Shown here in pieces: positions 11,575-23,431 of a stretch of DNA of 64,000 nt (its first letter is position 1; the number at the start of each line of letters is the position of its first letter). Under the pieces are notes generated by a model that saw only the letters and a list, made by a program, of their open reading frames with translations, was not told the origin of the DNA and did not search any database. The translations under genes and the position numbers were made by a program. This DNA is from Nageia nagi. Taxonomy: Eukaryota > Pinophyta. The stretch spans positions 7,750,001 through 7,814,000 of the forward strand of contig JBITNC010000001.1 in NCBI GenBank assembly GCA_050084985.1, in the 5' to 3' direction.

Positions 11575-14315
11575 ATGAGGTTTGTCTTGGTTGCATTTTT
11601 AAATTATGTTCCTTTTTCTATCAAAGTAAAACCAAAAATACAAAGACTATGGTCACATCTTGCCAAGTCAACTTTAGATACTTATTCTACTTCAAAGGTC
11701 CTGAAGAATGATTTTTATATTGACATTGAAAAGCTTTTATCATACTTAGCAGAGATAGAACAATGTACCATACCTCTTCTTCAATCCTCAGAAAGCCTTG
11801 TCAGATCCCATGAAGAGCTAGAGTATAGTTCTTCCATTCCTTCATCCTCATCATGGGATGAGTTTGACATTGAAAATAATGAGCCTATCATAAAGATTGA
11901 AAACTCATCGACACATCTCATCAAATTAAAATCTTGTTGTGCATCTCCTTTTGAGACTATCAAACCTAATGAATCCAATTTGCTAAGGGATGAATTGAGT
12001 ATTAATGCCAAAGGCCTTGATCCAACATCCTATGCTAAATCATATGACCTCTTAGAGTTAGATACCTTGATGTCTTCACCCCAACCTTGGGATGAATATG
12101 ATATTAAAGAAGAGGAGCTTGACATGAATCTTGAGGACCTTTCAGAACATTCCTCAGAATTGCAATTTCATTCTCCTCCCCTTCTAGAGCTACAAGACCT
12201 TCTATTTATTCCCATGAACCTCATAATATTATTGAGTTCAAGGATGAAACTTGTTCATTCTCATCACAAGTAGAAATTGGAGAGCCTCAAATAAGAATTA
12301 AAAAATCCATAGATTGTATTATTGAATCTCAAGAATTTCAATCACAAAGAAATGAAAAATATAAAAATAAAATTTCCAAAGCTAACACACATGAGCTTAG
12401 GAATGAACATCTATGTGGGGAAACAACACATCATGATAATGATACAAAGTTTTATGAGGATGAATGTTGTTCAAACCCACTAAAAATACCTTCAAAATAT
12501 CAAACTAGCTTGATGAAAAATTGGGAATGTGATAAAAAAGATAGCCCTATAACAAATAAATTACTTAGGAATATTTTTTGTGATGAAAAAGCTAAGAATA
12601 TTTTGCAAAGGGAATCCCATAAACAACAATAAGCATGTTCTTCTCACGATCAACATGATAAAACCTTCAATGAGTTTGTCAAAGAAATGAGACAAGAAGA
12701 GATAAGGCAAAAGCATGATGTAAAAGCTTATGCAAACCAAAAGAGTCAAGCTTGGGCGTAATTATCATCATCACTTCTCAATTACCAAGTATGGAGATAT
12801 CAAGACTCTTACTCTAATCAACAAAGAGAATTACCTCTCGAGAGTTTAGATTATCAACCTCAAAGCCCCTCTTCACAAGCTAGGATAACCGATCCCACCT
12901 ATCAAAAAACACTTCATAGGGCTAGGTCTTGTATGGAAGATTTTGATAGAATGACCTTATATTTAGTAAGAACCTCATAAACAACTCATCACTGTAAGAT
13001 CTCAAACAAATTCTTCTATGATCCTTACGCCTGTGAGAAACCCTCATCGCAAGAAAAATGTAGAAAAGCTTTAGCTAAACAATTTAGGGTAGGAGAGATA
13101 CTCTTTTTTGCAGAGTTGGAGGCAAAGAGAAAACACATAGAGAGAGATTATGAAGAAACTATAAACTTTAGTAAAAGATATGAAGATGTTCAAAGTAAGT
13201 TAGAAGAGGAAGCCAAACTTAAAGAAAAGAATATAGAACTCAAAGAAGTTCAAGATAGTTGGTTACTTCATGAGAAGTCTTAACAAAATAAAGTACAACC
13301 ATCTATAACTCTTAGAAATCCAATGCAAGGGTATAATTTACCTTCTAATCTTCCATCATTATCATCTTCATCAATGTTATCAAGATCTCTTTCTGATGAT
13401 GAATCTTATAATTCATACCTAAAGCCAGAAAGAAACACCAATCATAGAAGATATTGAAAACATCCTCAAGATAGTTGGACAAATAAAGAATTAGAAAATT
13501 TCATGAAAGATTTCATGAATAAAGAAATGAACATATCAAGGTTCAAGAAGTTGACATATGATAATATTTGCAATGAACCCATCCATCCAAGTGTCCCTAA
13601 GAAGAAATTACCTTACAACTTTGAAATACCTAATATAATTTCTTTTACAGGAAATAAGGATCCTAAGGAACATTTAAGGTGGTTTAAGTTTTCAAATTAC
13701 CTAATTTCTAATGATGAGGACTTGATGATATGTTTGTTCCCCATGACGCTTGCAGCCCAAGCCTTGAAATGGTATAATAATTTGCCACAACATAGTATTT
13801 ATTCATTTCCTCAATTAGCAAACTTGTTCTTACAACATTTTAGGATTTATATCAAAGAGGAATCTTCTATTATGGATCTTGTAGAACTAAAACAATCTCA
13901 GAATGAATCAATTATTGAATTTGTTTCACGATGGAGGGATATACTCTATGGCATGCCCTATACCTTACCTCAGGAGGAGTTAGTTAACTTATTCAGTCAA
14001 AATTGTTTAAGGCCTATAGCTAGTATATTACAAATCCAACAATATAATACTCTTGAAGAAGTTATTGCTCAAGCAGTTATAATTGAGAAGGTCAAGATTA
14101 AATACGGTGAAATAAAAATTATGAGAAAAGAAAAATATAACAAAAATGAGTATTGTAATTATCACCATCAAAGGGGTCATAGTACAAAAAATTGTCTAGC
14201 ATTGAGAAATAGAACTCAAAATTCAATCAAAGATAATAACTTGGAAGTTGAAGACCATACTTCTATTTTAGATCAAAATTTAAAAAATTATCAAGACTCA
14301 CTTCCTTCATATTAA
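11575..14315 (+). pseudogene. C giant gag (about 910 codons, frameshifted)
   Basis: ATG at 11575 (MRFVLVAFLN) is shared with D. The order is: N-terminal acidic, Ser-rich region with repeated PWDEYD/SWDEFD words (to about 12190); a one-base loss near 12186 relative to D; a region around 12640-13020 (TYQKTLHRARSCMEDFDRM); a charged coiled coil near 13120-13280 (KRYEDVQSKLEEEAKLKEK); the Gag capsid block 13503-14130 (DPKEHLRWFKFSNYL, ALKWYNNL); and a knuckle at 14154-14193 (CNYHHQRGHSTKNC). Scattered TAG/TAA stops lie at 12760-13460. Gag forms the particle. About 900 codons is unusually long; the N-terminal half has no family I recognise. Confidence 0.7.
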
Positions 14316-14351
14316 GTAAATACAGTATTTATTGTACCTAATTATAGTCAA

Positions 14352-14935
14352 GTGACACCCACCTGGAATCCAAGTAATCAACCTATTATAAGAAAAGTTG
14401 GAGTTGATACTAGAACTCAAAACATACAAGAAAAACAAATTGATATATCATATAATCAAAAATCCAAAATGCAAGTTCCTCCATTGATACATCAGCCTAT
14501 AATTTCTTTTTATGACCATGAGAGACAACCAAACAAGGGACTTCAAGGGTTATATCCACCTCTCCATGTCATTGGTAAAGTAAATGGTAAAATTGTTAAG
14601 AGTATATTAATAGATGAAGGGTCAGATGTCAATATCATATCTACATCAACATATCACAAATTGAATCTTCCCTTCTCTCATATTTCTTTACCATAATTAC
14701 AAATAAAGGCATTTAATAATGCCTTATGTTCAACAATAGGGTCGATAGTGTTACCCATCACCATTGGATGTAAGATGATACAAACATCATTATATATCAT
14801 TGAAGGGAACATTGAATAATATAATATTCTTTTAGGTAGACCATGGATTCAAGAAATGGAATGTTTCCCATCTACATTTCATGGTTTTCTAAAATACATT
14901 CATGAGGGAGTACTCCATTATGTACGAAGAGATGA
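14352..14935 (+). pseudogene. C aspartic protease
   Basis: PPLHVIGKVNGKIVKSILID leads into the active-site loop IDEGSDVNII at about 14610-14640. ILLGRPWIQEM follows at about 14825-14860, the usual second landmark of proteases in the Tat-type gypsy lineage (LGRPWLH-like). One TAA at 14695 interrupts it. The catalytic Asp is present but the usual D-[ST/G]-G reads D-E-G. It would process Gag. The same domain is at 27660-28080 in D. Confidence 0.65.
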
Positions 14936-15149
14936 AAATCCATACTCACATTATAATATTACAAAACATCGAAAATGAAACCTCCTATGCAAAATTCAAA
15001 AGGAAGATCATCATCCATCTTTGCTAGGCAAAGACATAATCATAAAGATATGATACGGGAATTAAAATCCAAAGATGATTACATCGATGGAATGCAATTT
15101 TGGAACAACCTAAGAGGGTGGTAGATCATATAATGAAAGAAAACCTAAA

Positions 15150-15410
15150 GCCTAAGTCAATAAAATATGATAAGTATTGGACATCATGTTCATCATCATC
15201 AATTGGGGCATGATACTAAACATTGCCACCAATTAAATCATGACCTTCATGATTTGATGGATGATAGACAATTTGAAGTAGATATACCTTTATTGATAGA
15301 TAATAATTTACATCATCTACAAAATACATACATACATTCCACACAATTAAACAATGATGAATTATGTTATTTGCATAAGGATATTCAATCTCCTTCACAT
15401 CGTTCACATT
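15150..15410 (+). pseudogene. Second zinc-knuckle-like segment after protease
   Basis: HHQLGHDTKHCHQLNHDLHD resembles the C-x(2)-H-x(3)-GH-x(4)-C-x(2)-L knuckle found in Gag or before RT in Tat-like polyproteins, although its first Cys is lost. It is conserved in D at about 27340-27420 (minus). After it, where reverse transcriptase would begin, coding character stops in both copies, so pol was lost before they spread. Confidence 0.45.
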
Positions 15411-16091
15411 AGGGCAGTCATCCCCCATCTTACTTTTGATCTCCTCATGTTCTACATAGATCACATTGGGGCAATTGCCCTCCATCAAAAAAAACAAAAT
15501 TCATCAAAACATGATTTAGAAATCACACAAATATTAAAATATGATTAAAAAACTAAAATGATCATATCTGATAGGTTATAATATGTTTATTGCATTTCCA
15601 TATCTTCCCCTTTTTTCCACCTCATATTCATCCCCCATTATGTTGTAATATTTGAGTATTAGATTATATTCTAACGATTCATCAAGGCATATATACTATA
15701 CATTATCCATGATCACTTCCATACCATTATGCAAATATATTTAATACTTATTGTAAAAGAAATAGTTTATGAAATTAATATTCTTATTGACTTTACCAAC
15801 CTTCATCATGAAATTCTTGAAACTTTGGATGATAAAAAAACTTGACTATGATACACTTAAGGTTATTACAGACTTATACATATTTTCACATTTAAATAAT
15901 CTTAAAATAGTCAAGAATGAAGTGTTACAAGAGCATGATTTCGAGCGAAAGTATTACATGTTCATCCTATTATTCGCTTCATCTCGAACCCAAGAATCAT
16001 TTGATAGTTAACAAAAAAAAAAAGGTGAAAAGAGATGACAAAAAAAAAAGAATTATTACATTATATCAATGATTCTTGGGTGATTACAATA

Positions 16092-16205
16092 TCCTCTACC
16101 AGGGCTATGGATGCCTGACTGGCAGTAGAGCAAGGTTGTAGCGGGATCGAGGGGTTAATCCTCATCGGGGCTATGGATGCCTATATGGCAATGGGGCATA
16201 CCTTA
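16092..16205 (+). repeat. Two-copy repeat, GGGCTATGGATGCC
   Basis: GGGCTATGGATGCCTGACTG near 16101 and GGGGCTATGGATGCCTATAT near 16168, separated by about 65 bp that is notably GC-rich for the window. Conserved in D at about 26430-26520. Confidence 0.6.
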
Positions 16206-16729
16206 CGAGTGGTGACATGTCCATATTGGTTAGCAACCTTCTTTCCTATGGACCTCTGTATGTTTCATATGGATGAACTAGCTTATATATTTTATGCTCT
16301 TGTGACATTTAGTTTGAGATTGTCTAGAGATGGAAATAAACATCATTGCACACACATGAGTCTATGATAATTTTGAGAACATCATGAATTTGTTTTTTAT
16401 CATCTAAATAAGGAAAATCTAATGGTGATTGGTTAATATGGTCAACTTGAATATTATTATCATTACATTTCTTCATCATCCCATGCCTCCATCCCATGCT
16501 ATTTATTATTACATAGTAATTAATATTACACTTATGTTTATCAATGCCTTGATGATTTGATTAGTTTATCTCTCTAAATACTCAATACATCTTATGTCTA
16601 TGCATTTGTTATACTATTTTCATATTAACATCCACCACCACCCCATACACATTATACTATACCAACTTTCATATTTTATTATCCAACATCCATATATTTC
16701 CTAATCCATCTTTATCGATTGTTAAATTG

Positions 16730-17110
16730 GAGGTGCTTCCATATTATTTGAGAAAAAGAGTGAGTAATTGCTCTCCCCATTAATATGGGAGTCAACATTT
16801 TTGTTGTTAAAACCTTTTGCTTCTATTCTTATCTACAAGTTTAAGCAAGAAATTGCCCTTCATAGATTTATAAAAGTCAACCCTAGAACATTGTTAAATT
16901 TTATAGCTTTCATTATTCTTTGGGATCGAGAATAAGAAATTATTCTCCCCATTGAATTGGAAGTAAATGTTCTTTTCCTATCATATCCCATCCATTTTAA
17001 CCCCCTAGAACATCGTTAGAAAGCTTCCATCATTCCTTGGGATCGAGAGTAAGAAATTGCTCTTCCCTTTGAATTGGAAATTGATGTTCTTCTTCCCTTT
17101 CCATTCATTA
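16730..17110 (+). repeat. Three-copy tandem repeat in C 3' region
   Basis: Units of about 115-160 bp, each with GCTTCCAT/CTTTCATTATT, GGGATCGAGAATAAGAAATT and TCTCCCCATTGAATTGGAAG-like words. The D equivalent is 25510-25890. Confidence 0.55.
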
Positions 17111-17389
17111 TCATCTACCCATAAATTGAATGTGTGTCACATCTTGTTCCATATCCCTTGTACATGTTATCATAAAATAAAAAGTATTAGCAATCAAGTT
17201 TGGTAAATGATACAATCTAATACTGTAATTTTTCAAATCATTATCCTTAAATTTGATGATATTTAATAATATCAAAATCAACATTTAAAAAATAAAAATA
17301 CAATAATAATCTCATACGTCTTTAATGGGATATTTTGTTATCATCATATTCCTCATCATGAATCTTTGATGATATCAAATTATAAATAA

Positions 17390-18930
17390 TTCCATCCTGA
17401 AATCTTTGATAATGATTTTGCAAGAAATGATAATGAAACCCATTCTACTGGGGCAAATAGCAAAATTATCAAACATTAAAATGTTATCTACTTTGAAAGG
17501 ACTCCACGCCACATACATGCTAATGGCATAGAGCCTATGGAATAAAGTGTTCCATTAAATAGCATTTGTAGACAAGCATGAGTACTTAGTAAAATGTAGA
17601 ACTTATTTTCAAAATACTTTGATTGCGAAAATTCAAAAAGTTTATGTTTGATCATAATTTGGGGCAACTATGATTTTCCATGACTCAAAGCAAATCATTT
17701 GCCTCTACCATCAACCAACAAAATCAAATCAGTGCACACAAAGGGGACTTCATGTCATATACCTAACTCGGCTCCATACATTTCCTCGGGGTAAACATAA
17801 GACATGCATGTAATGATATATGGAAACAAGCCTTTAGTATCTATTTGGTGTACAACCAACGTGTGTTCAAAATACTTCAATTGCAAAGCTCAAGAAATCA
17901 TACTTGGATAATTGGGGTAAATACAATTTCCCATGACCTAAAATTAAACCTTATGTTCACCTATGAATGATTGGAACAATAAGGTTAGAATCATTCGTAC
18001 ATTCATCTTACTTATTCACTAGCTAATATGCATTAGTTTTTTAAACAGTATATCATCATCATCACTGACATCATTAGTCAGTTCAAAAGGGGCCATAATG
18101 CTAAGATTAGCACCACAATCAAAGTAAGCCTACAATCACATAGTAAGACCATGGCTACATCTCTCTTAAAATGTACCCAAAACATTGTTAATTACAAAAT
18201 CGAAAGTTATATGTCTACTCACGGTTAAGGTAATTAGGATTGCCTATAACCTAAAATAAGATATTTATGCTCAATATGATTCTAAAATACTTATGCAAAA
18301 CATCATCATGAAACCCATTCTGCTGGGTCAAAAGTAGAGAAAAATGAAAGATGACTTGTATATACAAAACAAGCTTCCTATCACATACTCTCTTCAGCAT
18401 GCATAGACAAACTAGAGTTTTTTCATGCAACTGCCATAAATAGCACATAGTATGGAGATAAACACAAGTGAAGTTTTGATATACAACATCATTATCTCAA
18501 AATTGTATACATCAAATAAGCTTACCAACACATACTCGCTTTGGCATGCATAGACACACTAGAGTCTTGTCATGCAACTGCCATAAACAGCACATAGTAT
18601 GGAGATTGACACAAGTGTAATTTTGATGTATTACAATATAATTTTCAAAATGTATTAATTGAAAAAGTTAAAAAATCATATTCAGTCATGGCAAGGACTA
18701 TCCTCATGACAACACCAGATGATATATATATATATAATAAGTTGATTCAGAGAAGCTATAATTATATCCTACTAAAAGATCTTAAGCTTTATACGAAAAA
18801 GATTTTGATGATATTTCTTAAAAATATCATTAACATTTACAAATATCAAAGAAGATAAAATATGATGTATCATTGTTACAGGAGATCATCTTGAAACCCA
18901 GTTGTCGGGACAAAGGACAACACGATCAAA
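17390..18930 (+). repeat. Long-period degenerate repeats in C 3' region
   Basis: ATGAAACCCATTCTGCTGGG-like words followed by CAAA recur at about 17432, 18306 and 18892. A clear 170-bp tandem pair lies at about 18370-18480 and 18535-18610 (GCATGCATAGACA, CATGCAACTGCCATAAA, AGCACATAGTATGGAGAT). Counterparts in D lie at 23520-23900 and 25140-25190. Confidence 0.55.
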
Positions 18931-19255
18931 CTCATATACTAAAGAGGACTTTACGGTACATGTGCACTTAGACATGTAAAATGACATAATAGAAATGTCA
19001 TGCAACTGTCACACAAGCTCAACACATTGTCCTACCAAAAATAGTCACTTCTGAAGTATATTCAAATTTGTTTTCAAAACTACATCAAATGTAAAATGAA
19101 AACACATTTTATCATAATTTGATAAATCAAAATTTTGATTCATCTAAGAAATTGAGTCAAAACTTATATTGTAAAAAAGCAACAATAAATAATCAAGCAA
19201 CAAAGCTTCTCATTTTATATTTTTGAAATCATCAACCGCATTTTCGGTTGATAAT

Positions 19256-19271
19256 TCAAAAAGGGGCAAAA
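19256..19271 (+). other. C polypurine tract
   Basis: AAAAAGGGGCAAAA immediately before the 3' LTR; the same tract flanks the D 3' LTR at 22813-22828 on the minus strand. Confidence 0.75.
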
Positions 19272-20119
19272 TGTAGACACCTAAAAATGTCCCTTTTTAA
19301 CTAGTAAACATTAAAATAATCATAACTCTTTATACAAGCTTCAAATAGGTTTAAAAACCATATTATTGGATAGCTCTCATCGAGTACGTGCAAAAGGAGT
19401 GGTCACATGACCTCTTTTCGATAAAAATTGGTTATTTGGGGATCATGTTAATATTGTTATAAAAATTGAAAACCAGTCACCGATGACCCAAAACAAATGC
19501 CAGCATTTTGGGATGATCACCGACGTCTGCCTAGTAATCACCGGTGACTCTGTAATAGTCGAATAGAAACCAAAACAGTGAGAGAAAGTTGAAATATTTC
19601 ATTCTTCCAAGATGATATGGATAGAGGGGGTCAGTTACGACCTACAAGGGCTTTTCACTTCCCCTTACCAGCCTTGGAACATCTCACCTAAAATCTATAA
19701 ATACAAGCCAATACAAAGCAATAGAGATCCGATCTTGGCCCAATTTTGAAGTAGGGTAATGTTGCCAAAATCTTGTGAGCTCATACCTTTTATTGTTTTA
19801 TGCTAGCTTCAATTTAATATATGTCATACATAGATGCTTTGATGTTATTATCTTTTGCATGTGTGTAGGATTTACAGGTTATTCATATCAAGGAGAGAAG
19901 CAAGCAAATCAAAAACAATGGAGATCTAATACTCTTATTTTGGAAAATGGCATTTGTAAAAGCCCCTTCCAAGGGCAAATTGTAGTTTGAGTTGAAAATC
20001 AATATCAATTTACAATTACAACATTTCTACCTATTTTACATAATTTGATGTTCAGTGAAAATCTAAGAATAATTGTATTTTATGTTATTCTACATTCCAG
20101 CTCTATTTTCACTGCAACA
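19272..20119 (+). repeat. C 3' LTR
   Basis: 848 bp, TGTAGACACC...CTGCAACA; aligned with 8794-9652 throughout. Confidence 0.9.
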
Positions 20120-20841
20120 CAATGTAAAAAAAAAAAGATCTAAACATATATTTCAAACAAACTTTATAAACATGTTCAAATTCAAATTTTAAGAGTTCTT
20201 GGTGAAGAGCTTGGAAAAAGGAATAAAATCCATGTCTTGATTTTGAAAATGGGTTACTAGATGTTCAGATTTTGGTCTATGAAATCAATGTTTGAAAACT
20301 AATTTTTGTATAACATGTACATGTATTTTCCAAAAATTAGTAAAATAAATAAATAAAATTGAAATTTAGATATATAGAAATATGATTTAATTCTAGTTTC
20401 ATGTGTTCTATGTGTAGAGCTTGAAAAAATGAGTAGAACACCTTTTTTGAAATTTAAAAATGGTTAATTTAAACTCTAGATTTGATCTCTCATAAACAAA
20501 GTTTCAATCCAAATTTGACATTATTCATGTGTTAGCATTTCTAGTTTTATATATAAAAAAAAGGGAGTTGTAATATTAAAAAATGGTTCCTTTTATATAT
20601 TATAACTTAAATAAAATTAATGTGTGTAATATTTGTTAATGTTAATTAACAAAGATTATTATTATTATTAAAATGTTTATTTAATATAAATTTTAAAGGT
20701 TTAAAATTTAATTTTAAGATTTTAAATTTAGATTTTTTAAAAAAATATTAATGATTTAGTATCTTTAATTGAAATTTTAAATACTAAATATTTTAATTAG
20801 CATTTTTAAATATTAGAATTTCTAATATTTGAAAATTTTAC
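20120..20841. other. Spacer right of C
   Basis: AT-rich, no gene recognised. Short ATT-repeat run near 20655-20670. Confidence 0.4.
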
Positions 20842-21205
20842 ATTGTGAACACTATTAAGATTTTATTGGTATCCTTGAATCTAATTGATTCAAGGATTTT
20901 TAAAGATCTCTTTGTTTAAAGCATTTTAAGATTTTCAAGTTTTCAAAGTGTTAGATCTTATTTTTAGCCATCAAAAATGTAAAGATTGCTTTCATAGTTT
21001 AAATAAACCATTGAAATTGTCCAAAAAGCATATAAACTAAAGCATTTTCATAATAGGAATACATAATTCATTTGTTCTCAATGAATTGAGGGCTTGAGGG
21101 CTCATATACCATTTGAAGTGAGGAGACTCACTTCATGTTCACCTAGGTGCCTCAAAGGGCCTAAGTTTGGAGGTCCCCATTCCCATTTAGATGCATTTAA
21201 GGTTT
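20842..21205 (+). repeat. Dispersed repeat R1, copy 1
   Basis: About 360 bp, roughly 85% identical in the same orientation to 51811-52190. Shared words include GTGTTAGATCTTATTTTTAG, TTTGTTCTCAATGAATT and GTGAGGAGACTCACTTCATG. Non-coding. Both copies abut gypsy pol remnants but on different sides, so it need not be part of those elements. Confidence 0.7.
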
Positions 21206-21381
21206 CTTAATGTTATTGTAAAGTTTTAGTGTAATATTCAAATATCTAAACCTACATTTATCAATATTTCTAACTAATGATCATTAAGTAAAGCATAGTT
21301 ATGTAATTTGAGGTTTGTGTGTATATTTGACTTATTTATGCTAGTTAAGCCACATATAAAACAAATTTTGACCTACATTAA

Positions 21382-21962
21382 ATGGTGAACCCAATTGGAG
21401 TCTCCTCGATTTATCCTTTTTCTCATCCCCTTGATTTTGATACTATTCATGTGGTGAATTAAGATATTGTTGATTTTGAAATGATTCCTACTACTAATCT
21501 TGCCACCCATGATAGTTTTATTTGGCCTTATAGCCATGTCGAACCCTATGATGATGAGCCTAATGAGGAAACGTATTGGTAGTATCTTAACCACTAGTGG
21601 GAGGATGGATAACATATATTAGTTAAGGAATTAATTAAGATTGAGCTTAGAGATGATCCTAGTATCCATAAAATAGTTCAGTTTGGCAAAGGTCTTGATG
21701 TAGATGAGCCAACAAAATGGACAACAAAGATCAAGAAAATAATGAGGATCTTTGCTTACACATATCAAGATATGCTTAAGGTTGTATACCAACATTTTGG
21801 TGGATTAATTGACTTTAAAACTTGATTCTAAACTTATTAAACAAAAGTCATGTTGTATACATCTTGGAAAGGCATTGTTGGTGAAGGAAGAGTTTGCAGA
21901 AGATGTTGGATACCAAATTTATAGACGTAATTGCTTATCCATAATGGGTCTCCAATCCAATG
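21382..21962 (+). pseudogene. E (part 1): Tat-like gypsy polyprotein upstream of RT
   Basis: From an ATG at 21382, broken frames read ELIKIELRDDPSIHKIVQFG, DEPTKWTTKIKKIMRIFAYT, YQDMLKVVYQHFGG, then DTKFIDVIAYPWVSN-like sequence. This is the segment leading into reverse transcriptase in Tat-type gypsy polyproteins (FAWSYEDM-like, then ...YPxWLANxV). The next residues (RT finger block) continue after element D, beyond its target duplication. TAA/TAG stops and small frameshifts make it dead. No LTR of E was found. Confidence 0.6.
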
Positions 21963-22812
21963 TGTTATAGTGAAAATAGAACTGGAATGGAGAATAACAT
22001 GAAATACAAATTATTCTTAAATCTTCACTGAACCTCAAATTATGTGAAATAGGTAAAAATGTTGTAATTGTAAATAGATATTGATTTTCAGCTCAAACTA
22101 CAATTTGCCCTTGGAAGGGACTTTTACAAATGCCATTTGCCAAAATAAGAGTATTAGATCTCCATTGTTTTTTATTTTCTTGCTTCTCTCCTTGATATGA
22201 ACAACCTGTAAATCCTACACACATGCAAAAGACAATAACATCAAAGCATCTATGTATGACATGTATTGAATTTAAGCTAGCATAAAATAATAAAAGGTAT
22301 GAGCTCACAAGATTTTGGCAGCATTACCCTACTTCAAAATTGGGCCAAGATCCTCCCTTATTTGCTTTGTATTAGCTTGTATTTATAGAATTTGGGTGAG
22401 ATGTTCAAAGGCTGGTAAGAGGAAGTAAAAAGCCATCGTAGGTCGTAACTAACCCCCTCTATCCACATCATCTTGGAAAGTTGAAATGTTTCAACTTTCT
22501 CTTGCTATTTTGGCTTCTATTCGGCTATCATAGAGTCATCGATGATTGGAAGATGGACACCGATGACTAGCTCAAGACGCTGGCATTTGTTTTGGGTCAC
22601 CGGTGACTAGTTTTCAATTTTTATAACAATATTAAAATGATCGCTAAATAGTCAATTTTTATCGAAAAGGGGTCATGTGACCACTCATTTTGTATGTACT
22701 CAATGAGAGCTATCCCATAATGGAGTTTTCAAGCTTGTTTGAGGCTTGTATAAAGATTTATGATTAGTTCAATGTTTACTAGTTAACAAGGGGACATTTT
22801 TAGGTGTCTACA
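21963..22812 (-). repeat. D 3' LTR
   Basis: 850 bp; minus-strand ends TGTAGACACC and CTATAACA, the latter one base from the usual C-A-C family end. Confidence 0.9.
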
Positions 22813-22829
22813 TTTTGCCCCTTTTTGAA

Positions 22830-23341
22830 TTATCAACCGAAAATACGGTTGATAATTTCAAAAATATAGAATGAGAAGTTTTGTCACTTGATTATTCATT
22901 ATTGCTTTTTTATGATATAAGTTTTGACTCAATTTCTTAAATGAATCAAAATTTTGATCAAATTATGATAAAATATGTTTTCATTTTACATTTGATGTAG
23001 TTTTGAAAATAAATTTGAATATACTTCAGAAGTGACTGTTTTCAGTATGACAATGTGTTGAGCTTGTGTGATAGTTGCATGACATTTCTATTATGTCATT
23101 TTGCATGTCTAAGCACACATGTACCGTATAATTCCTCTTTAGTATATGAATTTTGATGGTGTTATCCTTTGTCCTGACAACGGGGTTTCAAGATGATCTC
23201 CTGTAACAATGATACATCACATTTTATCTTCTTTGATATAAATGTTAATGATATTTTTAAGAAATATCATCAAAATCTTCTTTTGTATAAAGCTTAAGAT
23301 CTTTTAGTAGGATATAATTATAGCTTCTCTAAATCAAACTT

Positions 23342-23431
<90 letters not shown>

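Larger units (their letters stand above)
15560..19255 (+). other. C 3' non-coding region with old tandem repeats
   Basis: About 3.7 kb without a coding frame, yet aligned nearly end to end with 22830-27000 of D. It holds three sets of diverged tandem repeats, listed separately. Only an A-rich run (about 16010-16050), a short TA run and the polypurine tract at the end stand out otherwise. Confidence 0.65.
8794..20119 (+). mobile_element. C: large non-autonomous Tat-like LTR element (Gag-protease only)
   Basis: LTRs 8794-9652 and 19272-20119 (859 and 848 bp; the difference is one 11-bp duplication in the first). They begin TGTAGACACC and end GCAACA, and differ by about 8% in the part I counted. 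Order: primer site, 1.9-kb leader with a captured gene fragment and AT-rich DNA, giant Gag, protease, a second knuckle, then 3.7 kb non-coding with tandem repeats. No pol is visible, so movement would need a partner. The flanks TTCAG and CAATG do not match, so no target duplication is seen. D is a second copy of the same family. Confidence 0.85.

Noticed and set aside
15216-15497. Minus-strand frame in C with a plus-strand equivalent in D (27061-27354)
   Set aside because: Antisense to the second-knuckle region; same shadow in both copies.
16173-16367. 64-codon frame conserved in D (26249-26443)
   Set aside because: Conserved because the elements are homologous; no recognisable domain and it starts within a repeat pair. 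Kept only as part of the non-coding region.
19775-19990. 71-codon open frame seen four times with high similarity (also 22093-22308, 32182-32397)
   Set aside because: Lies in the LTRs of C and D, so repetition follows from LTR identity. No protein features; it spans the likely transcript start.
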